From Methylorubrum populi (lineage in GTDB: Bacteria; Pseudomonadota; Alphaproteobacteria; Rhizobiales; Beijerinckiaceae), in NCBI GenBank assembly GCA_020741775.1, contig DYYG01000047.1, positions 62,001-126,000 on the forward strand: a DNA stretch of 64,000 bases, given 5' to 3'. The translations under genes and the position numbers were made by a program. Below the pieces are notes generated by a model. It made no database searches. It saw nothing but the letters and a program-made list of their open reading frames with translations, and was not told where the DNA came from. Shown in pieces: positions 18,048 through 26,660 of this stretch. Every line of letters begins with the position of its first letter. Within the stretch, counting starts at the first letter, position 1.

Positions 18048-18625
18048 AGTCGAACGGCACATGGCGTCGGCTGTCGCGTTCATCGAGAGCCGTGCCCGAC
18101 CGCGTTGCAATCGGGCACGGCTCTAGGCCCTTGTTATGACGCGCTTTCTAGCGCCGAACCGGTGTCCACTTCGGCGGAAAGCGCTCTAGGTTCCGCCGGA
18201 TCACATCTCTAGAGTCTCGTTGCGACGCGTCTTCTGTCGACGAGCCAACCTCCCCTGCAGCAGAAGCTGCCTTCGCGCCGCGACGCTGTCGGCCTGGGCC
18301 GGGGGCGACCGGCTGATCCCGCTCCACCGAACCGACAGATCATCCCCGCACGCGTCCCATCGGATGCGGAGACTGCGGCCTGTCATGCCCCTGATGCCGC
18401 CGCCGCGCCGCGCAGCGATGGCCGCTCCGTCGGCCATTCGGCGACGCTCAGGGTTTCCCGAAACCTAACCTGATCCCCGGCATTCGCCGCAGATCCGTGA
18501 GCCGCAATTCGCCCTCATCGGGGAGCGCGTCGCTGCGGCGGCAAATCGATAAAATTGCGCGGATCGGCTTCAGCGCAGCGGAGGGGGTGCGGCGACATCC
18601 TGGCCTTGTTCGAAGGAAAGCCGCG
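18048..18625. other. Intergenic region with family-A repeat
   Basis: A 578-bp space between the PilZ gene and the first LapG-like gene. It contains the complete family-A repeat at 18087-18190. From 18191 to 18625 I see no credible gene, terminator or known RNA; short open frames there lack ribosome-binding sites. The promoter of the protease gene presumably lies in its last 150 bases. Confidence 0.6.
18087..18190 (+). repeat. Palindromic intergenic repeat, family A copy 2 (complete)
   Basis: A two-hairpin element. The first hairpin has the perfect 11-bp arm GCCGTGCCCGA and its complement around CCGCGTTGCAA. The second has arms GCGCTTTC plus CGCCGAA closing on CCGGTGTCCAC. The same layout recurs at 49601-49705 and partly at 15557-15625. 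Confidence 0.85.
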
Positions 18626-19306
18626 ATGCGCACCACCGAGACGGGTCATCTCAAGACCGAACTGAAGACGGCCTCGACGACAGGTCTCCTGGCGGCGCTC
18701 ACCCTGTGTGTCGGCCTGCTCTGCGGCGCTCCCGCCGAGGCTCAGCCGGCCACGCAGACGCTGGCCGCCCTTCCCTCGGCGAGTGCCAGCCTCATCCCCG
18801 GGGCCGAGGCCCGCCCGATCCTGGCCTGGACCGAGTTCTGCCAGTCCTACCCGGCGGAATGCGCCTTCGACCGCTCTGAGCCCGCCCGCATCGCCCTCAC
18901 CCCCGCCCTCTGGTCGACGATCACCTCGGTCAACCGGCGGGTGAACCGCACGATCGAGCCGGTCACCGATCAGGAGCATTGGGGCCGGCCCGACCGCTGG
19001 GACCTCGCCGAGGACGGCTCGGGCGATTGCGAGGATTACCAGCTGCTCAAGCGCCACCTGCTCGCCGCCGCCGGCCTCCCGCGCCGGGCCATGCGGATGA
19101 CCGTGGTGATCGACGAGAAGGGCGAAGGGCACGCGGTGCTCACCCTGGTCACCGACCGGGGCGACTACATCCTCGACAACAAGACCAACGCCGTGAAGCC
19201 CTGGCACGAGACCGGCTACGTCTTCATCAAGCGCGAGGGCCAGGACGCGGTGGCCTGGGTTTCCCTGGGCGGTGCGACCTCCCCGGTCACCACGGCGAAC
19301 CGCTGA
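18626..19306 (+). CDS. LapG-like periplasmic cysteine protease (BTLCP), paralogue 1
   Basis: A 226-residue transglutaminase-like cysteine peptidase. A signal peptide (about residues 1-42, hydrophobic core LLAALTLCVGLLCG, ending AEA) directs it to the periplasm. The catalytic triad is visible as Cys in SGDCEDYQLLKRHLL, His in GEGHAVLTLV and Asp in YILDNKTNAV. The family includes LapG, which releases large adhesins from the cell surface. A closely similar paralogue follows at 19509. The ATG at 18626 is used; the upstream open frame to 18497 is not protein-like. Confidence 0.88.
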   Translation: MRTTETGHLKTELKTASTTGLLAALTLCVGLLCGAPAEAQPATQTLAALPSASASLIPGAEARPILAWTEFCQSYPAECAFDRSEPARIALTPALWSTITSVNRRVNRTIEPVTDQEHWGRPDRWDLAEDGSGDCEDYQLLKRHLLAAAGLPRRAMRMTVVIDEKGEGHAVLTLVTDRGDYILDNKTNAVKPWHETGYVFIKREGQDAVAWVSLGGATSPVTTANR

Positions 19307-19508
19307 ACGGTACGAGGCGCCCTCCGGGGGTTCGAAGCGGTCTTTCAGGTGATACCGGGTGTGGCCGGTTTGCCAGCCCGCCCAGGCTTGTCCCGCCGCG
19401 GCACAGGAAAGCGGCGCGCAGGATTCATCACTTCTTCATTTTCGTATTGAGCCCGGCGCGGGCTCGTGCAAGCTTTGCCGCGAAACAGGGGCGGCAGGAC
19501 GGTCGGCC

Positions 19509-20213
19509 ATGCGATACGCGGTGCTTCGGAGCGTCGGCGACGGATCGGCGTTCCCCCGCGGGCACGTGGCGCGGCGGCTCCGCCGTGCGGCCCATCTCGT
19601 CCTGGTCGGAACCACGCTGCTGATCGGCGGTGCCGCCGCACCGGCTCAGCCGAGCCAGGCTCGCACCGTCGCCGCCCTGCCTGAGACGGGCAGCGCGGCC
19701 GATCCCGGTGCCCCCGCCAGACCGGTCGCAGCCTGGAACGATTTCTGCGCCCGCTATCCGGCCGAATGCGCCGTCAACCTCTCCGAGCCGGCCGTCATCA
19801 CCCTGACGCCCTCGATCTGGCACACGTTGACCACCGTGAACCGTCGGGTCAACGCCCGCATCAAGCCGATCACCGACATGGCCCATTGGGGCGTCGTCGA
19901 CCGGTGGGACTTCCCCGATGACGGCTTCGGCGATTGCGAGGATATCCAGCTCCTCAAGCGGCGGATGCTGGCCGAGCGCCGCCTGCCGCGCCGGGCCCTG
20001 CGCATGACCGTGGTGATCGACGAGATCGGCGAGGGCCACGCGGTGCTGATGGTGCGCACCGACCGGGGCGACCTGATCCTCGACAACAAGACCAACGCGG
20101 TGCTGCCCTGGCAGCGCACCGGCTACACCTTCGTCAAGCGCGAGGGGCAGGACGGCAAGGCCTGGGTCAGCCTCAACAACGGCACTTCGCCCGTCACCAC
20201 CGCCAATCGCTGA
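19509..20213 (+). CDS. LapG-like periplasmic cysteine protease (BTLCP), paralogue 2
   Basis: A 234-residue paralogue of the preceding gene, alike over the whole mature part: CARYPAECAVNLSEP against CQSYPAECAFDRSEP, GFGDCEDIQLLKRRML, and identical LDNKTNAV and SPVTTANR ends. The triad Cys-His-Asp is intact. The N-terminus differs, with a long basic stretch (RRLRRAAH) before the hydrophobic signal segment. The two genes are separated by 202 bases, so each may have its own promoter. The pair is probably a tandem duplication that has since diverged. Confidence 0.87.
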   Translation: MRYAVLRSVGDGSAFPRGHVARRLRRAAHLVLVGTTLLIGGAAAPAQPSQARTVAALPETGSAADPGAPARPVAAWNDFCARYPAECAVNLSEPAVITLTPSIWHTLTTVNRRVNARIKPITDMAHWGVVDRWDFPDDGFGDCEDIQLLKRRMLAERRLPRRALRMTVVIDEIGEGHAVLMVRTDRGDLILDNKTNAVLPWQRTGYTFVKREGQDGKAWVSLNNGTSPVTTANR

Positions 20214-20336
20214 TCCCGGTGACGTGATCCGGATGGGACTTGGTGCGTTGACGGGCATGGTTTGGGCATCACCTCGATCCCACCCGTCCCCCGTGCCGTT
20301 ACACCGGGCGCCTGCGCCCCTCGCTGGCAGCGCCCG

Positions 20337-21467
20337 ATGACGTCACTCGCCGACCTCGCTCCCGCCCCGTCCAACCCCGCGCACGGTATCGCGGCCACGG
20401 ACGGTCTCGTCGCCATCCTGCCGCTACCCGCCTTCCTGCTCGCCCCCTCGGAAGACGGGCCGGTGCTGGGCCTCGTCAACGCCGCCCTGCTGACGCTGAC
20501 CGGCCTCGACGAGGCGGACCTTCTCGGTCGGAAAATCGAGTCGCTCGCCAGCCGCCACGGCGACCATGCCGGCTGGACCGCCCTACAGGAGGCGCTGGGC
20601 CAGGGCGAAGCCGCGAGCGCCGAACTCCTGTTCGCCCGGCGGGACGGCAGCTCGTTCTGGGGCGAGCTTCACCTCTTGCCGCTCTCCGCTCCCGGCGACG
20701 CCCCACGTTTCCTCGGGCAGATCGTGGACGTGACACGGCGGCGCGACGCCGAGGACGCGCTCGCCCTGTCCCGGCAGCGGGAGGCGCTCGGGCTGCTCAC
20801 CAACAGCGTGGCCCACGAATTCAATAATTTCCTGCAGATCCTGATCGGCTATATCGACGGCCTGAAGCGGCGGCTCGGCGACCGGCCGGAGCCCTTCATC
20901 CAGCGTGCGGTGACGCGCTCCACCGAGGCCTCCGAGCGGGCGGCCGTGCTCACCCGGCAGCTCCTCGCCCATTCCCGCCGCATCGCGCCGGATGTGCGCC
21001 CGGTCGATCTCGCCACGGCGGTCCGGAGCTGTCTCGACCGCCTGCGCCCGGGCCTGCCCACCGGAATCCAGCTGGAATTGTCGATTCCGGAGAATCTGCC
21101 GCCGGCCCTGTGCAACCCGATCCAGCTCGAACTCGCTCTCTCGCACATCCTCGCCAATGCCTGCGAGGCGATGTCCGGTCAGGGCCGCATCCGCGTCGTG
21201 CTGTTCGCCGTGGAGCCGGGAGACCGATCCCTGCAACGCCCGGAGGCCGGGGCGGTCGGCCTCACCGTCTCGGATACGGGGCACGGGCTGTCGCCGGAAA
21301 TGCTGTCGCGGGCGCTGGCTCCCTTCGCCACCACCCGTGAATCCGGCCGGGGCGCGGGGCTCGCCATCGTTCACGGCTTGATGAAGCGCCAGAACGGCAC
21401 CATCTCCATCGACAGTCGCCCCGGCGAAGGCGCCACGGTGCGTCTCGTCTTTCCGGCCGCCCGCTGA
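20337..21467 (+). CDS. PAS-domain sensor histidine kinase, cytoplasmic
   Basis: A 376-residue kinase with an N-terminal PAS domain (about residues 25-130), a phosphoacceptor helix with the H-box SVAHEFNNFLQILIGYIDGL and an HATPase domain: N-box HILANACEAM, G1 VSDTGHGLS and G2 GRGAGLAIVHGLM. No membrane helix is present, so it senses a cytoplasmic signal. The HEFNN-type H-box is typical of NtrB-like and hybrid kinases. No response regulator lies beside it, making it an orphan. A TTG at 20262 could add 25 residues, but the ATG at 20337 starts closer to the PAS domain. Confidence 0.87.
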   Translation: MTSLADLAPAPSNPAHGIAATDGLVAILPLPAFLLAPSEDGPVLGLVNAALLTLTGLDEADLLGRKIESLASRHGDHAGWTALQEALGQGEAASAELLFARRDGSSFWGELHLLPLSAPGDAPRFLGQIVDVTRRRDAEDALALSRQREALGLLTNSVAHEFNNFLQILIGYIDGLKRRLGDRPEPFIQRAVTRSTEASERAAVLTRQLLAHSRRIAPDVRPVDLATAVRSCLDRLRPGLPTGIQLELSIPENLPPALCNPIQLELALSHILANACEAMSGQGRIRVVLFAVEPGDRSLQRPEAGAVGLTVSDTGHGLSPEMLSRALAPFATTRESGRGAGLAIVHGLMKRQNGTISIDSRPGEGATVRLVFPAAR

Positions 21468-21490
21468 GCCTCGCTCCTGGGCCGGAAGCG

Positions 21491-21513
21491 GCTTCGGCAA
21501 AAGGTGCCGAAGC
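21491..21513 (+). terminator. Weak hairpin after the histidine kinase gene
   Basis: An inverted repeat, GCTTCGGC and GCCGAAGC (8 bp each, 7-nt loop AAAAGGT), starts 24 bases after the kinase stop codon. There is no T-run, so factor-independent termination is uncertain. Confidence 0.4.
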
Positions 21514-21673
21514 TTGGGTCCGTATCGGACCATCTGAGATAAAAGGCGGGAGTCAGGCGAAAAATCGCCCTAACCGTTCGAAATTCGGATCTTGGCCGGG
21601 ACTAAAATTGCAGATCGAACGTCACCATCTTTAGAGTGCATTTCGCCTTCTCATGGTGACCGAGGTTCTTTCG

Positions 21674-22645
21674 ATGGCATCCTCCCCCGCGCGCCGCAGG
21701 CGCGTCGTGACCCTCCTCGCGCTCGCGGCTTCGCTCGCCGTGGCGGCGCCGGCCGTCGATGCGCGGCCGGGCGGCGGTGGTGGCATGGGCTCGCGCGGCT
21801 CGAAGACCTTCAGCGCACCGCCCTCCACCGCGACCTCCCCCGGCGCGACCGGCCCGATCCAGCGCTCGCAGACGAGCCCGAGCCCGGGCTTCAACAATCC
21901 CGGCATGGCTGCCCCGAGTCAGGGCCGTCGCTTCGGCGGCGGCTTCCTCGGCGGTATGTTGGGCGCCGGCCTGCTCGGTGCCTTGCTGGGCGCCGGCTTC
22001 TCCGGCGGGCTCGGCGGCATCGGCTCGTTCATCGGCCTGATCTTCCAGATCGGCCTGATCGCGTTCCTCGTGATGCTGGCGGTGCGGTTCTTCCGTCGCC
22101 GCCAGGAAGGGGCGCAGCCGGCCATGGCCAGCAACGCGTCCTATGCCCGCTCCGGCCCGCCTCCTCAGGGTGGCCCTCAGGGTGGCGGCCTTCAGGGCGG
22201 GATGAACCCGGTCGGCGGCGGATATAGCGGCGGTGCCCGCCCGCAGCCGATTCAGATCCAGCCCGACGACTTCCAGGCCTTCGAGCGTTCGCTCAACGAG
22301 ATCCAGGGCGCCTATGGCCGCGAGGACGTGGCGAGCCTGCGTCGTCTCGCGACGCCGGAAATGGCGGGCTATTTCGAGGAAGAGCTGCGCGCCAACGCCG
22401 CCCGCGGCGTGGTCAACCGCATCTCGGACGTGAAGCTGCTCCAGGGCGACCTGTCCGAGGCGTGGCGCGAGGGCCCGGTGGAGTTCGCCACCGTCGCCAT
22501 GCGCTTCTCCCTGCGCGACGAGGTGTTCGAGCGGGCAAGCAACCGCCATGTCGAGAACGGCCCGCAGGAGGCGAAGGAGTTCTGGACCTTCCTGCGCGAG
22601 CCCGGCGGCCCGTGGCTGCTCTCGGCGATCCAGCAGGGCCGCTGA
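21674..22645 (+). CDS. Tim44-like domain membrane protein
   Basis: A 323-residue protein. An N-terminal signal-type segment is followed by a Gly/Ser/Pro-rich stretch, then a glycine-rich hydrophobic region (about residues 88-145; GGFLGGMLGAGLLGALLGAG and a further helix) and a C-terminal Tim44-like domain (about 190-323, starting QPDDFQAFERSLNEIQGAYG). Bacterial Tim44-like proteins are membrane-anchored; in alphaproteobacteria some have been linked to envelope function, but the role here is unknown. The ATG at 21674 has a GAGG ribosome-binding site eight bases upstream, whereas the ATG at 21653 has none. A strong terminator follows. Confidence 0.82.
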   Translation: MASSPARRRRVVTLLALAASLAVAAPAVDARPGGGGGMGSRGSKTFSAPPSTATSPGATGPIQRSQTSPSPGFNNPGMAAPSQGRRFGGGFLGGMLGAGLLGALLGAGFSGGLGGIGSFIGLIFQIGLIAFLVMLAVRFFRRRQEGAQPAMASNASYARSGPPPQGGPQGGGLQGGMNPVGGGYSGGARPQPIQIQPDDFQAFERSLNEIQGAYGREDVASLRRLATPEMAGYFEEELRANAARGVVNRISDVKLLQGDLSEAWREGPVEFATVAMRFSLRDEVFERASNRHVENGPQEAKEFWTFLREPGGPWLLSAIQQGR

Positions 22646-22666
22646 GGTTTTCTATCTCCCAACGAA

Positions 22667-22699
22667 AAGGGCGCCCGGTGAAAGCCGGGCGCCCTTTTT
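22667..22699 (+). terminator. Rho-independent terminator after the Tim44-like gene
   Basis: A perfect 12-bp stem, AAGGGCGCCCGG with its complement at 22685-22696, loop TGAAAG, followed by a run of five T residues. Confidence 0.93.
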
Positions 22700-22736
22700 C
22701 ATGGACCGACACCGTCAACCGGCTGCCGTGTTCATA

Positions 22737-22773
22737 CCAAATCCGTTTGATCCCTTCGGGATGGCGGATTTGG
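22737..22773. repeat. Nested palindrome
   Basis: Outer arms CCAAATCCG (22737-22745) and CGGATTTGG (22765-22773) are a perfect 9-bp inverted repeat. Inside, ATCCC-TTC-GGGAT (22750-22762) forms a second hairpin. It lies between two converging genes and may be a repeat fragment or a termination structure. Confidence 0.7.
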
Positions 22774-22838
22774 GCTTCGCTCAGACGCCCGCGCGGGCTC
22801 CCTGATCCTGCCTTCGGTCTCATCAACCGGTGACAGGC

Positions 22839-23045
22839 TCACTCCGCCAGGGAGCGGGCCTCTTCCGGCAGCATGATCGGGATGCCGTCGCGGATCGGAT
22901 AGGCGAGCTTGGCGGAGCGGCTGATCAGTTCCTCGCGGGCCGCATCGTATTCGAGCGATTCCTTGGTCAGCGGGCAGACCAGCAATTCGAGGAGGCGGGG
23001 ATCGACCCGGGTCGCCTCGACGGGCGGGGTGGGGGTATCGGCCAT
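22839..23045 (-). CDS. Trm112-family zinc-ribbon-like small protein
   Basis: A 68-residue protein with the Trm112/UPF0434 pattern: [18 protein letters not shown], then [21 protein letters not shown]. Only one cysteine remains, so the zinc ribbon is degenerate, as in many bacterial members. Trm112 proteins act as small partners that activate methyltransferases; the partner here is unknown. The longer open frame upstream is a shadow of the Lon-N gene. It follows that gene by 62 bases and is probably co-transcribed with it. Confidence 0.87.
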   Translation of the reverse strand: MADTPTPPVEATRVDPRLLELLVCPLTKESLEYDAAREELISRSAKLAYPIRDGIPIMLPEEARSLAE

Positions 23046-23107
23046 GGGTTGTTCGCCTTCGGGTGAATGGATGCCCGGCCGCGGACAGCCGGGTCTTCCG
23101 ACAAAAC

Positions 23108-23776
23108 TTATTGCAGCGTCGGCTCGGAGCCGCTGGCGCGGACCAGCTCCATCTCGGTCACCGCCACCAGCACCTCGGCCCGTGTCTTGAGGTCGGGCGC
23201 CTCCAGCATCGCCTGCTTCTCGCGCACCCCGAACGGGCTCATCATGCACAGGGCGTTGACGAGGGCCTCGTTGGGCGCCTCCTTGATCCCCGCCCAATCG
23301 ACCTGAAGTTCGTTGGCATCGACGAAATTGCGCAGGGCCTGCAGCACGCTCTCGCGGTCGACCTCGTCCTCCCCGGCCCGCGCCTCGAAATCCTGGGCAA
23401 AGGCATCGTAGGAGACTTGGCAGCGGCGATAGGCCGTGGTGACGGCGAGTTCGCTCTCGACGCGGAAGCGGCTGATCCCGGTCAGCGAGATCAGGTAGCG
23501 CCCGTCCCCGGTCTCGGCGAACTGGCTGATTCGCCCGGCGCAGCCGACCCGGTAGAGACGCGGGGCCAGCGGCGGGCCACCCCCGTCCGCATCCGGCTGG
23601 ATCATGCCGATCACCCGCTCCGAGCGCAGCGCGTCGTCGATCATGGCGAGGTAGCGCGGCTCGAAGATGTTGAGCGGCATCTGCCCCCGCGGCAGGAGCA
23701 GGGCTCCCGGCAGGGGGAAGACGGGGATGATGGCGGGGCAATCCGCCGGCGACTTGCAGCTCGGCTGCGGGCTCAT
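23108..23776 (-). CDS. Lon N-terminal (LON substrate-binding) domain protein
   Basis: A 222-residue stand-alone LON substrate-binding domain (PF02190), without the ATPase and protease domains of Lon. Landmarks are [34 protein letters not shown] and [20 protein letters not shown]. Such proteins are common in alphaproteobacteria next to thioredoxin-TPR and Trm112 genes, as here. A role in protein quality control is inferred but unproven. It starts 64 bases after the CnoX-like gene and is followed by the Trm112-like gene, suggesting a three-gene operon. Confidence 0.88.
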   Translation of the reverse strand: MSPQPSCKSPADCPAIIPVFPLPGALLLPRGQMPLNIFEPRYLAMIDDALRSERVIGMIQPDADGGGPPLAPRLYRVGCAGRISQFAETGDGRYLISLTGISRFRVESELAVTTAYRRCQVSYDAFAQDFEARAGEDEVDRESVLQALRNFVDANELQVDWAGIKEAPNEALVNALCMMSPFGVREKQAMLEAPDLKTRAEVLVAVTEMELVRASGSEPTLQ

Positions 23777-23840
23777 GCGCGGCTTTCCTGCTGAAGAAGG
23801 AAGTGCGGGAGATCGCCTCCCGCACGCCCGGTCGCCGCTG

Positions 23841-24752
23841 TCACGAGAACAGCAACGTCGAAAGCTGCCGGCGCCCGCGGATCGCGGCCGGATCCATCAG
23901 GCCCCAGGCCTCGAAGAATTGGAGCAGCTGCTTGCGCGCCGCATCCTCGTTCCAGGTCCGGTCCGCCCGGGCGATGGCTACGAGCTGATCGACCGCCTCG
24001 TCGCGCTTGCCGGCGGCGTTGAGACCGAGGGCGAGGTCGAAGCGGGCCTGGAAGTCGTTTCCATCGGCCTCGATGCGTTTCTGCAGGCCGGCGAGGTCGC
24101 CCAGGCTCCCGGCCTGCTCGGCGAGCTCGAGCGCCGCGCGCACGCCGGCCAGCAGCGGATCCTCCGCCTTGTCGGCGGGCACCATGGCGAGCACCTGCTT
24201 GGCATTCTCGGTTTCGCCGAGTTCGAGCTGGGTCTTGGCGAGCCCGGCAATGGCCTTGAGGTTCTCCGGCTCCTCGCGCAGCACCGCAGCGTAGAGTTCG
24301 GAGGCCGTGGCAAGGTCTCCGGCAGAGGCGACGGCGGCGGCCTCCTCGAGAACCTGATCGATCTCCGAGGGGCCGGCGAGCCGGTCGACGAAGGCGCGCA
24401 CCTCGGACTCGGGCACCGCGCCCATGAAGGCGTCGACGGGCCGGCCGCGGTCGATGGCGATCACTGCGGGTATCGATTGCAGCCCGAGCTGCTGGCCGAT
24501 CTGCTGCCAGACGCCGGGATGTTCGTCGATGTTGAGCTTGGCGAGCTTCACCCGGCCACCGGACGCCCGCACGACCTTCTCGAGGACGGGGGTGAGCTGC
24601 TTGCACGGGCCGCACCAGGGCGCCCAGAAATCGACGATGACCGGCTGGTTCATCGATTCGGCGATGACGTCCTGCCGGAACCCCGCCGTGGTGGTGTCCT
24701 TGATGAGGCCGTCGGCGGCGGGCGCGCCGGCGGCGGCGTTGGCTTCGAGCAT
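23841..24752 (-). CDS. cnoX: Thioredoxin-TPR co-chaperone (CnoX/YbbN-like)
   Basis: A 303-residue fusion of a thioredoxin domain (about residues 20-125, active site WAPWCGPCKQL) with a C-terminal tetratricopeptide region (about 130-290). This is the architecture of CnoX/YbbN, a holdase that protects proteins from oxidation and delivers them to chaperones. Unlike E. coli CnoX it keeps both active-site cysteines, so it may also be redox-active. The ATG at 24752 gives the expected N-terminus; upstream codons to 24803 are not conserved-looking. It heads the probable cnoX-LonN-Trm112 operon. Confidence 0.9.
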   Translation of the reverse strand: MLEANAAAGAPAADGLIKDTTTAGFRQDVIAESMNQPVIVDFWAPWCGPCKQLTPVLEKVVRASGGRVKLAKLNIDEHPGVWQQIGQQLGLQSIPAVIAIDRGRPVDAFMGAVPESEVRAFVDRLAGPSEIDQVLEEAAAVASAGDLATASELYAAVLREEPENLKAIAGLAKTQLELGETENAKQVLAMVPADKAEDPLLAGVRAALELAEQAGSLGDLAGLQKRIEADGNDFQARFDLALGLNAAGKRDEAVDQLVAIARADRTWNEDAARKQLLQFFEAWGLMDPAAIRGRRQLSTLLFS

Positions 24753-24896
24753 GGAGCCCTCAAACAGTCTTGCAAACGGCCTGGAACACGCTTCCGCGTG
24801 CATTGCACCGGGCCCATAACATGGGACCCGGCTTACATGGGGCCTGACGACACAGCTGACCAGACGTTTTCGGGATGGCCCAGGGTCGAGATCGGA

Positions 24897-25415
24897 TCAG
24901 GGCTTGGGAGGCTGGCCCGCAGCGCCCTTGGTGGCGTCCTTCGCAGCGTCCTTACCATCCGCCTTGGCGTCTGTGACGAACACGCCCGCATAGGTCTTGC
25001 CCTGAGAGGTCGCCTCGCAGGAAATCATGGTCTTGCCCGGCTCGGGTGACGAGAACTTGCAGGAGCCGACCGCCGGGGCGGGGTTGCGGACGATGCCCTC
25101 CTTGTTCTTCATGCCCGGTATCACGAGGCTGACCGGCTGAAGCTGCTCGGTCTCCTCGGTGCGCTCATGCTGCGCGCCGGAACCGCTGAAGCTCAGGGTC
25201 TGTCCGTCCCAGGCGGCGAAATCGAAGCTGGTGCGCCCGCGCGAGACCGAGTTGGCGAGTTCTTCCTTGCAGTTCTGGGTGATGTCCTGGCCGGCGATCA
25301 CCAGCCGCTCGCACCGGCCGGTCATCTTCACCTCGGCCCCCTGCTGAGCCAGGGCCGGCCCGGCGGACAGAAGCGGAAGCAGCGCGAGCAAGGCATAGCG
25401 CGAGCGGGTCGTCAT
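24897..25415 (-). CDS. Secreted hypothetical protein
   Basis: A 172-residue protein with a clear signal peptide (MTTRSRYALLALLPLLSAGP, cleavage probably after ALA). The mature part has four cysteines spaced for two disulfides (TGRCERL, TQNCKEE, GSCKFSS, ISCEATS) and a Lys/Ala/Asp-rich tail (DAKADGKDAAKDATKGAA). I do not recognise a family. It lies alone between the thioredoxin-TPR operon and a glutathione-transferase-like gene. Confidence 0.7.
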   Translation of the reverse strand: MTTRSRYALLALLPLLSAGPALAQQGAEVKMTGRCERLVIAGQDITQNCKEELANSVSRGRTSFDFAAWDGQTLSFSGSGAQHERTEETEQLQPVSLVIPGMKNKEGIVRNPAPAVGSCKFSSPEPGKTMISCEATSQGKTYAGVFVTDAKADGKDAAKDATKGAAGQPPKP

Positions 25416-25503
25416 GGCGGGGTGTTCCTCCTCGGTGGCGCCGGCATCGCCGGGGCGCCTCGTTCTGCTTGGCGGATGCTATCTTGCTCCGCGGCCGGCA
25501 AGT

Positions 25504-26496
25504 TCAACGCCCGAAGCGCAGGGCGCGATCGTTGGGCGCATCGAAATGCAGCTCGGGGCCCAACGGCACGATCCCGGTCGGGTTGATGCCCGCGTGGCTG
25601 CCGTAATAGTGGCGCTTGATGTGGTCGAGATTCACCGTCTCGGCGACGCCCGGCAGGGCGTAGAGGTCGCGCAGGTAGTGCGAGAGATTCGGGTAGTCGG
25701 CGATTCTTTGCCGATTGCACTTGAAGTGCCCGACATAGACCGCATCGAACCGCACCAGGGTGGTGAACAGGCGGATATCGGCCTCGGTCAGGTCGCTCCC
25801 ACACAGATAACGCTGCCGGTCGAGCCCCGCCTCCAGGGCATCGAGTTCAGAGAACAGGGCGGTGAAGGCCTCCTCGTAGGCCTCCTGGGTCGTGGCGAAG
25901 CCCGCCTTGTAGACGCCGTTATTGACCCGTTCGTAGACGCGGGCATTCACCGCATCGATCTCGCCGCGCAACGCCTCCGGGTAAAGGTCGGGCCCCTCCG
26001 CGCCGAACCCGTCGTTGAGCATGCGCACGATCTCGGCCGATTCGTTCGAGACGATGGTGCCCCGCTCCTTGTCCCACAGCACCGGGACGGTCACGCGGCC
26101 GGAATAATCGGGCTTGGCCTGCCGGTAGATCTCGTAGAGGCGGGACGCGCCGAACAGCGGCTCGGCCGTCGCCCCCGGCACGCCGCCCTCCTCAGCCGCG
26201 TGAAATACCCAGCCCTCCTCGCGCATATACGGCGAGACGACGGAGACCGTGATCGCCTCCTCAAGCCCCTTGAGCCGGCGCAGAATCAGGGTGCGGTGCG
26301 CCCAGGGGCAGGCGAGCGAAACGATGAGGTGGTAGCGCCCCGCCTCGCCCTTGAACCCACCCTCTCCCGAAGGTCCGGGGCTTCCGTCCGCCGTCACCCA
26401 GTTGCGGAACGCAGCCGCCGAACGCTCGAAGCGCCCGCCGGATTTGGCGGTGTCGTAGCCCTTGTCGTGCCACACGCCCTCGACCAGCAATCCCAT
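25504..26496 (-). CDS. yqjG: Glutathionyl-hydroquinone reductase (Xi-class GST)
   Basis: A 330-residue Xi-class glutathione transferase. The active-site cysteine is in SLACPWAHRTLILRRLKGLE, and the N-terminal part contains the typical SAAAFRNWVTADG and GRYHLIVS segments. These enzymes reduce glutathionyl-hydroquinones back to hydroquinones. The ATG at 26496 has an AGGAG ribosome-binding site at ideal spacing, so it is preferred over the GTG at 26514. It is divergent from an old-yellow-enzyme gene, and the 164-bp space between the two probably holds both promoters. Confidence 0.92.
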   Translation of the reverse strand: MGLLVEGVWHDKGYDTAKSGGRFERSAAAFRNWVTADGSPGPSGEGGFKGEAGRYHLIVSLACPWAHRTLILRRLKGLEEAITVSVVSPYMREEGWVFHAAEEGGVPGATAEPLFGASRLYEIYRQAKPDYSGRVTVPVLWDKERGTIVSNESAEIVRMLNDGFGAEGPDLYPEALRGEIDAVNARVYERVNNGVYKAGFATTQEAYEEAFTALFSELDALEAGLDRQRYLCGSDLTEADIRLFTTLVRFDAVYVGHFKCNRQRIADYPNLSHYLRDLYALPGVAETVNLDHIKRHYYGSHAGINPTGIVPLGPELHFDAPNDRALRFGR

Positions 26497-26660
26497 CCCG
26501 AACGCTCCTGACACTCCGCCCCTGACGAGATGGGGGAGACCGGCGGCGGGGAAAGGCCATCGGGCCTAAGTCTGGCCCATCGGCCCGCCGGGGACTGGTG
26601 GCCGGGGGCCGCGCATCCCAGATAGGCCGCCGACCCCGCAGCCCGTCCCGGAGCCCGCCG

